This document shows, piece by piece, positions 43,442 through 52,170 of a stretch of DNA of 53,495 bases. The translations under genes were made by a program, and so were the position numbers. Positions within the stretch are counted from its first letter, which is position 1, and each line of letters opens with the position of its first letter. Where the stretch lies: positions 1-53,495 of the forward strand of contig NZ_JANUGY010000019.1 of the NCBI RefSeq assembly GCF_024756235.1, written 5' to 3'. A model generated the notes under the pieces. It was not told the origin of the DNA, ran no database searches, and saw only the letters and a program-made list of their open reading frames with translations. The DNA is from Massilia kyonggiensis. Lineage in GTDB: Bacteria; Pseudomonadota; Gammaproteobacteria; Burkholderiales; Burkholderiaceae_D.

Positions 43442-45784
43442 ATGCATCGGAAGCACCTACTCATCATCTCGGCCGCGGTTGCCGCGCTCGTCGCCGGCTG
43501 TAGCGGCGGCGACCGCACCGCCAGCCCGTCGGCCACGGCGCAAGCCCCCGCCCTTGCCGCCACCGTCGGCTCGGCCACGAGCTACACGAGCGTGAAATGG
43601 GGCGGCGGCGGTTACGTCACCGGCCTCATCTACCATCCGACCAGCTACAACGTCATGTACGCCCGCACCGACGTCGGCGGCGCCTACCGCTGGAACGGCG
43701 GCGGCTCGTGGACGCCCATCACCGACGGCATCGGGTTCGGCGGGGGCGACGGTGCCTACCACGGCGTCGAAAGCATTGCCGTCGATCCGACCAACGACAA
43801 CAAGGTGTACCTGGTCACGGGCATCGTTTCGCACGACTGGCAAGGCACTCCGATCAACGGCCGCATCTATGTCTCGAACGACCGCGGTGCCAGCTGGACG
43901 CATTACGACCTGCCGTTCCCGGTGGGCGGCAACGAGAATGCCCGCGCCATCGGCGAACGCCTGAAGGCCGACCCCACCAACCCGTCGACGCTGTTCTACG
44001 CCTCGCGCACGGCCGGCCTGTGGAAGAGCACGAACTCGGGCCAGACCTGGACCCAGACCGGGTTGTCGAGCAAGGTGCTGTCGGCCAGCGAGATCCAGGG
44101 GCTGGGCAGTTCTCCGGTGGGCGTCGAGCAGATCATGTTCGACAACTCGAACGTGGGCGGCGGTGCGACGACGTGGATCATGTACGCCGCCATCGCGCCG
44201 GACTACGTGCAGAAGGCGGGCCTGACCTCGACCATGTACAAGTCCGTCAACGGCGGCGCCTCGTGGACGCCGGTGTCGGTGCCGTCCACCGTGTCGGGCT
44301 ATTACGTCCCGCACATGGTGCGGACCAGCGACGGCAACTACTACGTGGTGTTCAACAAGAACGCCGGGCAGGGCGCCGGCGGCCCCGGCTACCTCTACCG
44401 GTTCGGCGGCGTGAGCTTCAACGAGTCCTGGACCCAGCTCGCCACGACCACGCAGGGCGGCTACGGCGGCGTGTCCGTCTACGGCACCGGCTCGACGGCC
44501 CGCATCGCGCTGGCCGTGACCGGTACCTGGAGCAGCGGCCAGCCGGTCGTCCAGCTGTCCGACAGCGGCGGCGCCCCCGGCAGCTGGCGCGAAATCGCGG
44601 ACGGCATGACGCACTGGGGCGGCGGGTACCGCGGCTGGGTGGACGACATCGAGATCGATCCGACCAACAAGGATCACATCCTGCACGTCCACGGCGGCGG
44701 CGTCTGGGAAACCTGGAACGCGTCGGCGACCAACCCCAGCTGGGATGCTCCGATGGACAACCTCGAGGAAACCGCGACCCTGGCGCTCGTCACGCCGCCG
44801 GCCGGCGCGTCGTACAAGTTCGTCAACAGCGCGGGCGATATCGGCAACTGGGTCCAGACGGACCTCGCGACGACGCCGACCCGGACGCCCAACAGCGCAT
44901 GGGGCAATGGCGACGCCGCCGACGTGTTGTGGTCCGATCCGAACTACATCGTCGCTGTCGGCATCACCTCCAACACGCCCGTGACCGCCTACGGTTCCTG
45001 GTCCGGCGACAGCGGCAACTCGTGGACGAACTTCGCATCGCTCCCCGCCGGCGCCTCCACCAACTTCGCCGACACGGTGAGCATCGTGACGACGTCGCGC
45101 AACAACATCGTGTGGGCACCTGCCAATTCGATCCCGTCCTGGACGAGCAACAATGGTGCGAGCTGGACCCAGGTCAGCGGCCTGCCCGCGCCCAACGGCG
45201 GCCTGAACAATGCCTATCGCCTGGTCGTCGACCGCCAGAGCCCGAACAGGGTCTACGCCTTCGATGGGGGCGGCGCGTGGTGGAACGGCACGACGGGCAA
45301 GGTCTACCAGTCGACCGACGGCGGCCATTCGTTCGCGCTGGTCCAGGGTTCGGTCGCGGCGAACTTCGCCCCGAACGACTTCGGGCTCACGACGATGGTG
45401 GGCAATCCCAACGCCTCGGGCGACCTCTGGGTAACCGACGGCAACGCCGTGTACCACTCGACCAACTCGGGCGCGAACTGGACCAAGATCTCCGGCTTCG
45501 CGACGGTCGCCGCCAGCGGCTCGACGGGGGCGCTGCAAGGCGCCACCCGCATCGCGCTGGGCAAGGCGCTGTCTGGCTCGTCGTACTCGGCCGCGGTCTA
45601 CGTCGTGGGCACGCGCGGCGGCGTGTGGGGCATCTGGCACTCCGACGATGGCGGCGCAACCTGGGCGCGCTTCAACGACGACGCCCACCAGTACGCCGGC
45701 ATCGGCGTGATCGCGGGCGATTGGAACACGTACGGGCGCATCTACTTCAGCGGTAACGGCCGTGGCGTGATCTATACGAACTGA
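43442..45784 (+). CDS. GH74 xyloglucanase lipoprotein, copy 2
   Basis: 780 residues, signal peptide with lipobox VAGC. Catalytic aspartates D77 (YARTDVGGAYRW) and D466 (SAGDIGNW) are spaced exactly as in copy 1. Asp boxes include SNDRGASW and STNSGQTW. It differs from copy 1 mainly in loops of the first propeller (for example SHDWQGTPINGR) and in the region around 210-235, which line the cleft, so cleavage pattern may differ. ATG 43442 follows GAGGAG; the longer frame to 43382 has no signal character. Confidence 0.9.
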   Translation: MHRKHLLIISAAVAALVAGCSGGDRTASPSATAQAPALAATVGSATSYTSVKWGGGGYVTGLIYHPTSYNVMYARTDVGGAYRWNGGGSWTPITDGIGFGGGDGAYHGVESIAVDPTNDNKVYLVTGIVSHDWQGTPINGRIYVSNDRGASWTHYDLPFPVGGNENARAIGERLKADPTNPSTLFYASRTAGLWKSTNSGQTWTQTGLSSKVLSASEIQGLGSSPVGVEQIMFDNSNVGGGATTWIMYAAIAPDYVQKAGLTSTMYKSVNGGASWTPVSVPSTVSGYYVPHMVRTSDGNYYVVFNKNAGQGAGGPGYLYRFGGVSFNESWTQLATTTQGGYGGVSVYGTGSTARIALAVTGTWSSGQPVVQLSDSGGAPGSWREIADGMTHWGGGYRGWVDDIEIDPTNKDHILHVHGGGVWETWNASATNPSWDAPMDNLEETATLALVTPPAGASYKFVNSAGDIGNWVQTDLATTPTRTPNSAWGNGDAADVLWSDPNYIVAVGITSNTPVTAYGSWSGDSGNSWTNFASLPAGASTNFADTVSIVTTSRNNIVWAPANSIPSWTSNNGASWTQVSGLPAPNGGLNNAYRLVVDRQSPNRVYAFDGGGAWWNGTTGKVYQSTDGGHSFALVQGSVAANFAPNDFGLTTMVGNPNASGDLWVTDGNAVYHSTNSGANWTKISGFATVAASGSTGALQGATRIALGKALSGSSYSAAVYVVGTRGGVWGIWHSDDGGATWARFNDDAHQYAGIGVIAGDWNTYGRIYFSGNGRGVIYTN

Positions 45785-45811
45785 GTCATCCTGACCTGAC
45801 GTGGCCGATGG

Positions 45812-45847
45812 CCGCCGCGGCACCGGAAACGGGCCGCGGCGGTCTTT
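45812..45847 (+). terminator. Stem-loop between GH74 genes 2 and 3, probable partial terminator
   Basis: CCGCCGCGGC and GCCGCGGCGG form a 10-bp GC stem followed only by TCTTT. The weak U-tract and the lack of a promoter in the 97-base gap suggest that GH74 gene 3 is expressed by readthrough, at a lower level. Confidence 0.6.
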
Positions 45848-45881
45848 CCACGGCCATCGTCATCCTTTTGGAGGAGACACC

Positions 45882-48188
45882 ATGCATCGGAAGCACAACT
45901 TCGTCGTCCCGGCGCTGCTCGCGGCCCTGCTTGCGGGCTGCAGCGGAGGCAGCACGACCCAGGGCGCAGCGGGCACCGCGCCCGTCCTCGCCACGACCAC
46001 CGGCTCGGCCACCACCTACACGAGCGTGAAGTGGGGCGGCGGCGGCTACGTGACGGGCCTGATCTACCATCCGACCACCGCGAACGTCCTGTACGCGCGC
46101 ACCGACATCGGCGGCGCCTACCGCTGGAATGCCACCGCGTCGTCATGGACGCCCATCACCGATGGCCTGGGATTCAACGGCGGCGAGAGCCGGTTCCACG
46201 GCATCGAAAGCATCGCCCTCGATCCGAACAACGACCAGCTCGTGTACATGGTCACCGGCATGTACACGTTCGAAGGCAACGGCCGCATCTATGTGTCCAA
46301 TGACCGCGGCACCACGTGGACGCATTACGACCTGCCGTTCCCGGTCGGAGGCAACAATCCCGCCCGCGCGATCGGCGAACGCCTGGCGGTCGACCCCAAC
46401 AATCCGGCTACGCTGTTCTACGGCTCGCGCACGGCCGGCCTGTGGAAGAGTACGGACGCCGGCCGCACCTGGGCCCAGGTCACGTCGCTGGCGACGCTGC
46501 AGCTGACGAACGACCAGGTCAACACGATGGGCGGCTGGGTGGCGGGCGTCGAATCGCTCACGTTCGACACGTCCACCAGGGGCACCGGCACGCCGACCCA
46601 GACGCTGTATGCCGCCATCGCCAAGGACTACGCCAACGCCGCGGGCCTGGCCTCGACCCTCTACAAGTCCACCAATGGCGGTGCGGCGTGGACGCCGGTG
46701 ACGGTCCCGTCGACCGTGTCCGGCTACTACATCCCGCATACGGTACGCGCGGCCGACGGCACGCTGTATGTCGCGTTCAGCGCGGGCGCCGGTCCGGGTG
46801 TCGCCGGCCCCGGCTATCTCTACAAGTTCAGCGGCGGCACGTGGACCCCGCTCGCCAGCAATGCCAACGCCGGCTACGGCGGCCTGTCCGTGTACGGCAG
46901 CGGCCCGACCGCCCGCATCGCGCTGGGCGTTTCCAATACGTGGGGCTCCGGCCAGATCGTCCAGCTGTCCGATGACGGCGGCAACACCTGGCGCGAAATC
47001 GAGCAGGGCATGCCGCATATTCCGGCCGGCAGCGGCGTCGGAGGCTGGGTCGACGACATCGAGATCGATCCATCCAACCGCGACCACATCTCGCACGTCC
47101 ATGGCGGCGGCATCGTGGAAACGAAGAACGCGTCGGCCAACACGCCGACCTGGAGCGGCGCGGTCACCAATCTCGAGGAGACCGCCACCCAGGCCCTCGT
47201 GACGCCGCCGGCCGGCGCGTCGTACAAGTTCGTCAACAGCGCGGGCGACATCGGTACGTGGCTGCAGACGGATCTCGCGACGGCGCCGACCAGGGGGCCC
47301 TCGGCCACCTGGAGCAACGGCAACTACGCCGACCTGCTGTGGTCCGACCCCACGTTCATCGTCGGCGCCGGCGTCCAGAACGCGTCCGGCACCGCCTTCG
47401 GCTTCTGGTCCGGCGACGGCGGCAACACGTGGGCGAACTTCGCGAAGCTGCCGGCCGGCGCATCCACCAACAAGGGCAGCACGGGCAGCATCGTGGCCAC
47501 GTCGCGCAGCAACGTGGTGTGGGCGCCCCCCAACTCGGTACCGTCGTATTCCACGAACAGCGGCTCACGCTGGACGTCGACGAACCTGCCGGCGCTGGCC
47601 AGCCTCGGATGGGATCGCGGCTACCGCCTGGCGGCCGACCGCAAGAACCCGAACAAGGTCTATGCGTACGATTCGGGCGGCGCATTCTGGGGCACGCCGG
47701 GCAAGGTCTACGTGTCGACGAATGGCGGCCACACGTTCACGCTGAGCCAGGGCTCGGTGGCGGCCAACCTCGCGCCGAATGCGTACTGGATCACGTCGAT
47801 GGTGGCCAATCCGAACGCCGAGGGCGACCTCTGGCTGGCCGACGGCAACGCCGTCTACCACTCGCTGGATTCGGGGGCCACCTGGACGAAGCTGAACGGC
47901 TTCGCGTCGGTCGCGGCCAGCGGTTCGACGGCCCAGCTGCAGGGCGCCAGCGCGATCGCACTGGGCAAGGCGCAGGCGGGATCCCCATACTCGGCCGCGA
48001 TCTACGTCGTGGGCACGATGAACGGCGTGTGGGGAATCTGGCATTCCGACGACGGCGACGCGACCTGGGCGCGCTTCAACGACGACGCGCACCAGTACGG
48101 CGGCATCGGCGCGATCGCGGCGGACTGGAACACCTATGGGCGCATCTACTTCAGCGGAACCGGCCGTGGCCTGATCTATACTAACTGA
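45882..48188 (+). CDS. GH74 xyloglucanase lipoprotein, copy 3
   Basis: 768-residue lipoprotein (lipobox LAGC) paralogous to the two preceding genes. Catalytic aspartates are D75 (YARTDIGGAYRW) and D456 (SAGDIGTW). The spacing is eight residues shorter than in copies 1 and 2, so a loop is trimmed. The carboxy-terminal NDDAHQYGGIGAI segment is shared by all copies. ATG 45882 lies after TTTTGGAGGAGA. It appears to depend on the promoter of gene 2. Confidence 0.9.
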   Translation: MHRKHNFVVPALLAALLAGCSGGSTTQGAAGTAPVLATTTGSATTYTSVKWGGGGYVTGLIYHPTTANVLYARTDIGGAYRWNATASSWTPITDGLGFNGGESRFHGIESIALDPNNDQLVYMVTGMYTFEGNGRIYVSNDRGTTWTHYDLPFPVGGNNPARAIGERLAVDPNNPATLFYGSRTAGLWKSTDAGRTWAQVTSLATLQLTNDQVNTMGGWVAGVESLTFDTSTRGTGTPTQTLYAAIAKDYANAAGLASTLYKSTNGGAAWTPVTVPSTVSGYYIPHTVRAADGTLYVAFSAGAGPGVAGPGYLYKFSGGTWTPLASNANAGYGGLSVYGSGPTARIALGVSNTWGSGQIVQLSDDGGNTWREIEQGMPHIPAGSGVGGWVDDIEIDPSNRDHISHVHGGGIVETKNASANTPTWSGAVTNLEETATQALVTPPAGASYKFVNSAGDIGTWLQTDLATAPTRGPSATWSNGNYADLLWSDPTFIVGAGVQNASGTAFGFWSGDGGNTWANFAKLPAGASTNKGSTGSIVATSRSNVVWAPPNSVPSYSTNSGSRWTSTNLPALASLGWDRGYRLAADRKNPNKVYAYDSGGAFWGTPGKVYVSTNGGHTFTLSQGSVAANLAPNAYWITSMVANPNAEGDLWLADGNAVYHSLDSGATWTKLNGFASVAASGSTAQLQGASAIALGKAQAGSPYSAAIYVVGTMNGVWGIWHSDDGDATWARFNDDAHQYGGIGAIAADWNTYGRIYFSGTGRGLIYTN

Positions 48189-48197
48189 GCGGTACCG

Positions 48198-48230
48198 ACC
48201 GCCGCGGCGACGGCCGCGGCGGTTTTTTTT
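48198..48230 (+). terminator. Strong rho-independent terminator before the CE20 gene
   Basis: ACCGCCGCGGC, loop GACG, GCCGCGGCGGT, then seven T. It lies 9 bases after the GH74 gene 3 stop and only 18 bases before the next start codon, leaving no room for a promoter. Confidence 0.9.
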
Positions 48231-48248
48231 CATCGACAACGACACATC

Positions 48249-50153
48249 ATGAAGCAGACCTTCCTCATACTCGCACTTGCCGCCGGCGTGCCGGCCCAGG
48301 CGGCCGACCTCGGCCTCGCCCGCATCTTTTCCGACCACGCCGTGCTGCAGCGCGACCAGCCGATCGCCGTGTGGGGCACGGCCGGCGCGGGCGGCAAGGT
48401 GACCGTGACGCTGGGCGGCCAGACGGCGAGCGGCAGCGCCGACGCGCAGGGCAAATGGAAGGTGCAGCTGCCGCCGCAACCGGCGGGCGGACCGTATGCG
48501 CTCACCGTGGCTTCGGAGGGCCAGACGGTCAGCCGGTCCGACGTCCTGCTCGGCGACGTCTACCTGTGCGCCGGCCAGTCGAACATGGAGTTCCTCCAGC
48601 GCGCGTCGACGAACGCCATCGGCGCCACCTATACGGCGCAGAACGACCGTATCCGCTACCTGAATGTCCCGCGCAACAGCGCGCTGGCGCCGCAGGACGA
48701 CCTGCTCGCGCCGGCCGCATGGACGCCGATGAACGCGGACACCGTCGGCGACGCCTCCGCCGTCTGCTACTACATGGCCCGTGCGCTCCAGGCGGACTAC
48801 AAGGTGCCGGTCGGCTTCATCCAGGCCAGCTGGGGCGGCACGACGATCCAGGGCTGGATCGGGGCCGAGTCGCTGCGCACGTTCGGCGACTACAAGACCG
48901 GCATCGACCTCGTGACGCAATACGGCACCGATCCGGCGGCCGCGCAGCGCGCCCAGGACGCGCGCACGGAAGCGTGGTGGCGCGCGCACGACCCGGCCAC
49001 GGCCGCGCAGCGCGCCTTCGTCGCGCCGGACTTCGACGACAGCGCGTGGGAGAGCGTGACGCCGCCGGGCGCCAGGGGTGGCGACGGCGTGACTTGGTAC
49101 CGGACGACGGTCACGCTGACGGATGCGCAGGCGAAGGCGGCGAACGCGCTGCACCTGGGTCCCGTCGACACGTACGACACCACCTGGGTCAACGGCCAGC
49201 GCGTGGGCGGCGCCGGCCTGGCCTGGCTGGGGCGCGACTACCCCGTGCCTCCAGGTACTTTTAAACCCGGCCGCAACGTGATCGTCATGCGCGTGCTGGG
49301 CGGCGCGGGACCGACGGGCGCGCCGGCGAACCGCACCATCGGCCTGAGCGACGGTCCGGCGCTCCCGCTGCCGGCCGCGTGGAAGGTCAGGCGCGGCAGC
49401 GCGCTGACAGGGCTCGCCGTGCCGCCCGCGCCGTGGGACATGCTGACCAGCTACACGACGCTGTACAACGGCATGATCGCGCCGCTCGTCGGCTACAAAT
49501 TCAAGCTGGCGGCGTGGTACCAGGGCGAGGCGAATGCCGACGCGGCGGAGGAATACCGCACCCTGCTGCCGATGCTGATGCGCGACTGGCGCCAGCGCTT
49601 CGGCCAGGGCACGCTGCCTTTCCTCGTCGTGCAACTGACGTCGTACGGCGCGACGGCGACGGCGCCTGGCGATTCGAAATGGGCCGAACTGCGCGCCGCG
49701 CAGGCCGACACCGTCGCGCACGACCCGCACGCGGGGCTCGCCGTCACGCTCGACGTGGGCGACCGCTTCGACATCCACCCGACCCAGAAGACGGTCGTGG
49801 GCGAACGTCTCGCGCGGGCGGCGCGCGCCATCGCGTACGGCGAGAAATCGGCGCCCGGCAGCCCGACGGCCGTCGCGGCGGCGCGCAAGGGCAAGGACAT
49901 CGTCGTGACGTTCAAGGACACGGCCGGCGGCCTGAAAACGTATTCGGCCGACCGCGCGATCGGCTTCGAGGTGTGTGCGGGCAAGACGTGCCGCTACGCC
50001 GACGCGCGCGTGGCGGGTGACCGGGTCGTGCTGCCGGGCGCGGCGAAGTCCGGCGTCACGCGCGTGAGCTATGCGTGGGCCGACGCGCCGTTCGTGAACC
50101 TGTTCGGCGGCGACGGCCTGCCGGCCGCGCCGTTCAAGCTCGACGTTCGCTGA
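48249..50153 (+). CDS. CE20-like acetylesterase (probable xyloglucan acetylesterase)
   Basis: 634-residue secreted SGNH-type esterase. Signal peptide ends VPAQA-AD. Nucleophile S111 lies in LCAGQSNMEF and the Asp/His pair is D508/H510 (DIHPTQK). A jelly-roll domain (about residues 255-365, FDDSAWESVTPPG ... TTWVNGQRVGG) splits the esterase domain. That is the architecture of CE20 xyloglucan acetylesterases of Xanthomonas and of proteins usually auto-named sialate O-acetylesterase. No sialic-acid genes are nearby, while GH74 genes are. No Shine-Dalgarno is evident. It ends directly against the convergent LytTR gene. Confidence 0.85.
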   Translation: MKQTFLILALAAGVPAQAADLGLARIFSDHAVLQRDQPIAVWGTAGAGGKVTVTLGGQTASGSADAQGKWKVQLPPQPAGGPYALTVASEGQTVSRSDVLLGDVYLCAGQSNMEFLQRASTNAIGATYTAQNDRIRYLNVPRNSALAPQDDLLAPAAWTPMNADTVGDASAVCYYMARALQADYKVPVGFIQASWGGTTIQGWIGAESLRTFGDYKTGIDLVTQYGTDPAAAQRAQDARTEAWWRAHDPATAAQRAFVAPDFDDSAWESVTPPGARGGDGVTWYRTTVTLTDAQAKAANALHLGPVDTYDTTWVNGQRVGGAGLAWLGRDYPVPPGTFKPGRNVIVMRVLGGAGPTGAPANRTIGLSDGPALPLPAAWKVRRGSALTGLAVPPAPWDMLTSYTTLYNGMIAPLVGYKFKLAAWYQGEANADAAEEYRTLLPMLMRDWRQRFGQGTLPFLVVQLTSYGATATAPGDSKWAELRAAQADTVAHDPHAGLAVTLDVGDRFDIHPTQKTVVGERLARAARAIAYGEKSAPGSPTAVAAARKGKDIVVTFKDTAGGLKTYSADRAIGFEVCAGKTCRYADARVAGDRVVLPGAAKSGVTRVSYAWADAPFVNLFGGDGLPAAPFKLDVR

Positions 50154-50948
50154 TCACATCTGCCTGAACAGGTGCGCGAACAACGGGCTGACGCGCAGCT
50201 TGTCGGTCCGGTTGCGCAGGTGCAGCGTGAGCTTGCCGGCGTCGTCGCGGCTGGCACTCGTCACGTGGCGCATGTTGACGATGGCGCCGCGGCTGATCTG
50301 GCGGAACTGGTCCGGATCGAGCTGCGGCAGCAGGTCCTTCAGGCTCAGGCGGATCAGCGCATCGCCTGCGCTGCCGGCCACGTTGACGTATTTGTCGAGC
50401 GCCTGGAAATAGACCACGTCCTGCACGGGAATCATGCGGATCATGTTGCCGACCGCGGCGCGGATCACGGTCAGGCGCTCGGCCGGCGCGGCGGCCGCGG
50501 GCAGCAGGGCGCGCATCTGCTCGACGAGTTGCGCGAGGCCGTCACCGGCCGGCGCGTCCCGCACCGTGAGCGCCTTCAGACGTTCGACGGTGCGCGCCAG
50601 GCGCGTATCGCTCACCGGCTTCATCACGTAATCGACGGCGGCCTGCTCGAACGCCTGCACCGCGTAATCGTCATACGCCGTCACGAACACGATGTGCGGG
50701 AACGGGCGCGTGCCTTCCCAGCGTTCGGTCAGTTCCTGCGCCGCTTCCAGGCCCGTCTGGCCCGGCATCTTGATGTCCAAGAACAGGATGTCCGGCTGCA
50801 GTTCCAGCGCCTGCTGCACGGCCGCGACGCCGTTCGGCGCCGTGCCGGCGATGTCGAGTTCGGGCCACAGGCGCCGCAGCGTCGCGGCTAGCGTGGCGGC
50901 GAGGATCGGTTCGTCCTCGGCGATGAGGGCGCGGATGGTCGTGGTCAT
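50154..50948 (-). CDS. LytTR-family response regulator
   Basis: 264 residues: receiver domain (1-125) with acidic residues EDE, phospho-aspartate in LFLDIKMPGQTG and lysine in VMKPVSD. The C-terminal LytTR DNA-binding domain (about 160-262) has VVYFQALDKYVNV, RLSLKDLLPQLDPDQFRQISRGAIVN and a Arg-rich end. It overlaps the kinase gene by four bases. Such pairs control exopolysaccharide, motility or peptide responses; the target is unknown here. Confidence 0.92.
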   Translation of the reverse strand: MTTTIRALIAEDEPILAATLAATLRRLWPELDIAGTAPNGVAAVQQALELQPDILFLDIKMPGQTGLEAAQELTERWEGTRPFPHIVFVTAYDDYAVQAFEQAAVDYVMKPVSDTRLARTVERLKALTVRDAPAGDGLAQLVEQMRALLPAAAAPAERLTVIRAAVGNMIRMIPVQDVVYFQALDKYVNVAGSAGDALIRLSLKDLLPQLDPDQFRQISRGAIVNMRHVTSASRDDAGKLTLHLRNRTDKLRVSPLFAHLFRQM

Positions 50949-52057
50949 GCGATCTCCAAAGGAAGCGTGAGGCGGGCCAGCACGCCGTGCGGCTGGGCGG
51001 GAATGAGGGTCAGGGCGGCGCGCGCGCCGTACAGCACCTGCAGGCGTTCGCGGGTCGTCGTCACGCCGACGCCCGTGCCCTTGGCGGTGGCCTGCGTGTC
51101 GTCCAGGCCGAGGCCCGTGTCGCTCACGCAGATCTCGAGCAGGCCGGCGCGCGCGCTCGCCTCCACGGTCACGGTGCCGCCCTCGATCTTCGGTTCGAGG
51201 CCGTGGATGATGGCGTTTTCCACGAGCGGCTGCAGCAGCATGGCCGGCAGCCGCGCGCCACGCAGCTCGGCGGGCAGGATGCAGCGGTACGCGAGGCGCG
51301 GGCCCATGCGCACGGCCATCAGGCCGAGATAGGCTTCGGCCGCCTCGAATTCCTGGGCCAGGGTCGTCGTCTCGGCGCGGGTAGCGGACAGCGTGGCGCG
51401 CAGGTACTGGATCAGGTGGTCCAGCATCTGGCTGGCCTGTTGCGGGTCGATGGCGATCAGGCCCTGCAGGTTCGCCAGCGTGTTGAACAGCATGTGCGGT
51501 TCGATCTGGGCCTGCAGCAGCCGCAGCTGCGCCTGCAGGGCCTGGCGTTCGATCGTCTCGGCGCGCATCCTGGCCTCGGTGCGTTCGAGCTTGATGCGCT
51601 CGACCCGTTCGCGGTTCAGGATCAGCAGGGCCATCGCACTGATCGCCAGGAAGGTCAGCCCGATCATGCCTTTCTGCCCATGGTCGTTCGGGTACTCGGA
51701 CAGGTCGGGCAGGGGGTGGCCCAGGATCAGGCTGCCCAGTGAGATGCCGGTGTAGTGCGCGACGGGCGCCATCGCGACGAACAGCACGATGCATGGCACC
51801 AGCCAGCGGCGGCGCCGTGCCGGATCGTCGAGGAGCGTGAGGCGCACGCCGTCGAGGACCACCAGCGCCACCAGGCCGACGCAGATCGAGTACACCATCT
51901 GATCGTACAGTTCGAACGTCCTGCCGTTGACGAGCGTGATCAGGACGGCGGTCATGCTGCACACGATGACGGTGAGGCCGATGTCGTCGGCCAGGCGGCG
52001 GACGACCGGGCGGCACGTGCCCCGCGTGGCGGGAAGAAAGCGGATGAGGGTGTTCAT
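50945..52057 (-). CDS. LytS/YehU-type sensor histidine kinase
   Basis: 370-residue kinase. Four to five membrane helices (about 25-160) are followed by a coiled coil (ERVERIKLERTEARMRAETI) and the His_kinase domain. The phospho-acceptor motif is QIEPHMLFNTLANLQ, and the ATPase domain has LVENAIIHGLEP and DTGLGL. No large extracellular domain is present, so it senses within or at the membrane. Translationally coupled to the LytTR regulator. It is divergent from ribonuclease Z across 113 bases. Confidence 0.92.
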   Translation of the reverse strand: MNTLIRFLPATRGTCRPVVRRLADDIGLTVIVCSMTAVLITLVNGRTFELYDQMVYSICVGLVALVVLDGVRLTLLDDPARRRRWLVPCIVLFVAMAPVAHYTGISLGSLILGHPLPDLSEYPNDHGQKGMIGLTFLAISAMALLILNRERVERIKLERTEARMRAETIERQALQAQLRLLQAQIEPHMLFNTLANLQGLIAIDPQQASQMLDHLIQYLRATLSATRAETTTLAQEFEAAEAYLGLMAVRMGPRLAYRCILPAELRGARLPAMLLQPLVENAIIHGLEPKIEGGTVTVEASARAGLLEICVSDTGLGLDDTQATAKGTGVGVTTTRERLQVLYGARAALTLIPAQPHGVLARLTLPLEIA

Positions 52058-52170
52058 GCCGGAATTGTGCCGTCGCGGCCGGGCGGCGGCAACCGGGCTG
52101 CGACGAAACCGCCTTGGGAGCGACCGAAACGGGGCATAATCGGACCGAAACCACTTTTCGGCCGTCCAGC

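Noticed and set aside
40814..48188. Reading the three GH74 proteins as sialidases because of their Asp boxes
   Set aside because: Asp boxes occur in many beta propellers. The GGGGYVTGLVYHP opening, YARTDVGG and GDIG motifs and the length fit GH74.
40814..48188. The tandem GH74 genes as a mobile or amplifying repeat unit
   Set aside because: The copies are clearly diverged, and no direct repeats, inverted repeats or transposase genes flank them. They look like old gene duplications.
48249..50153. Sialate O-acetylesterase acting on sialic acid
   Set aside because: The name is a common automatic label. The split esterase domain with an inserted jelly roll and the GH74 neighbours favour a xyloglucan acetylesterase, and there are no sialic-acid genes nearby.
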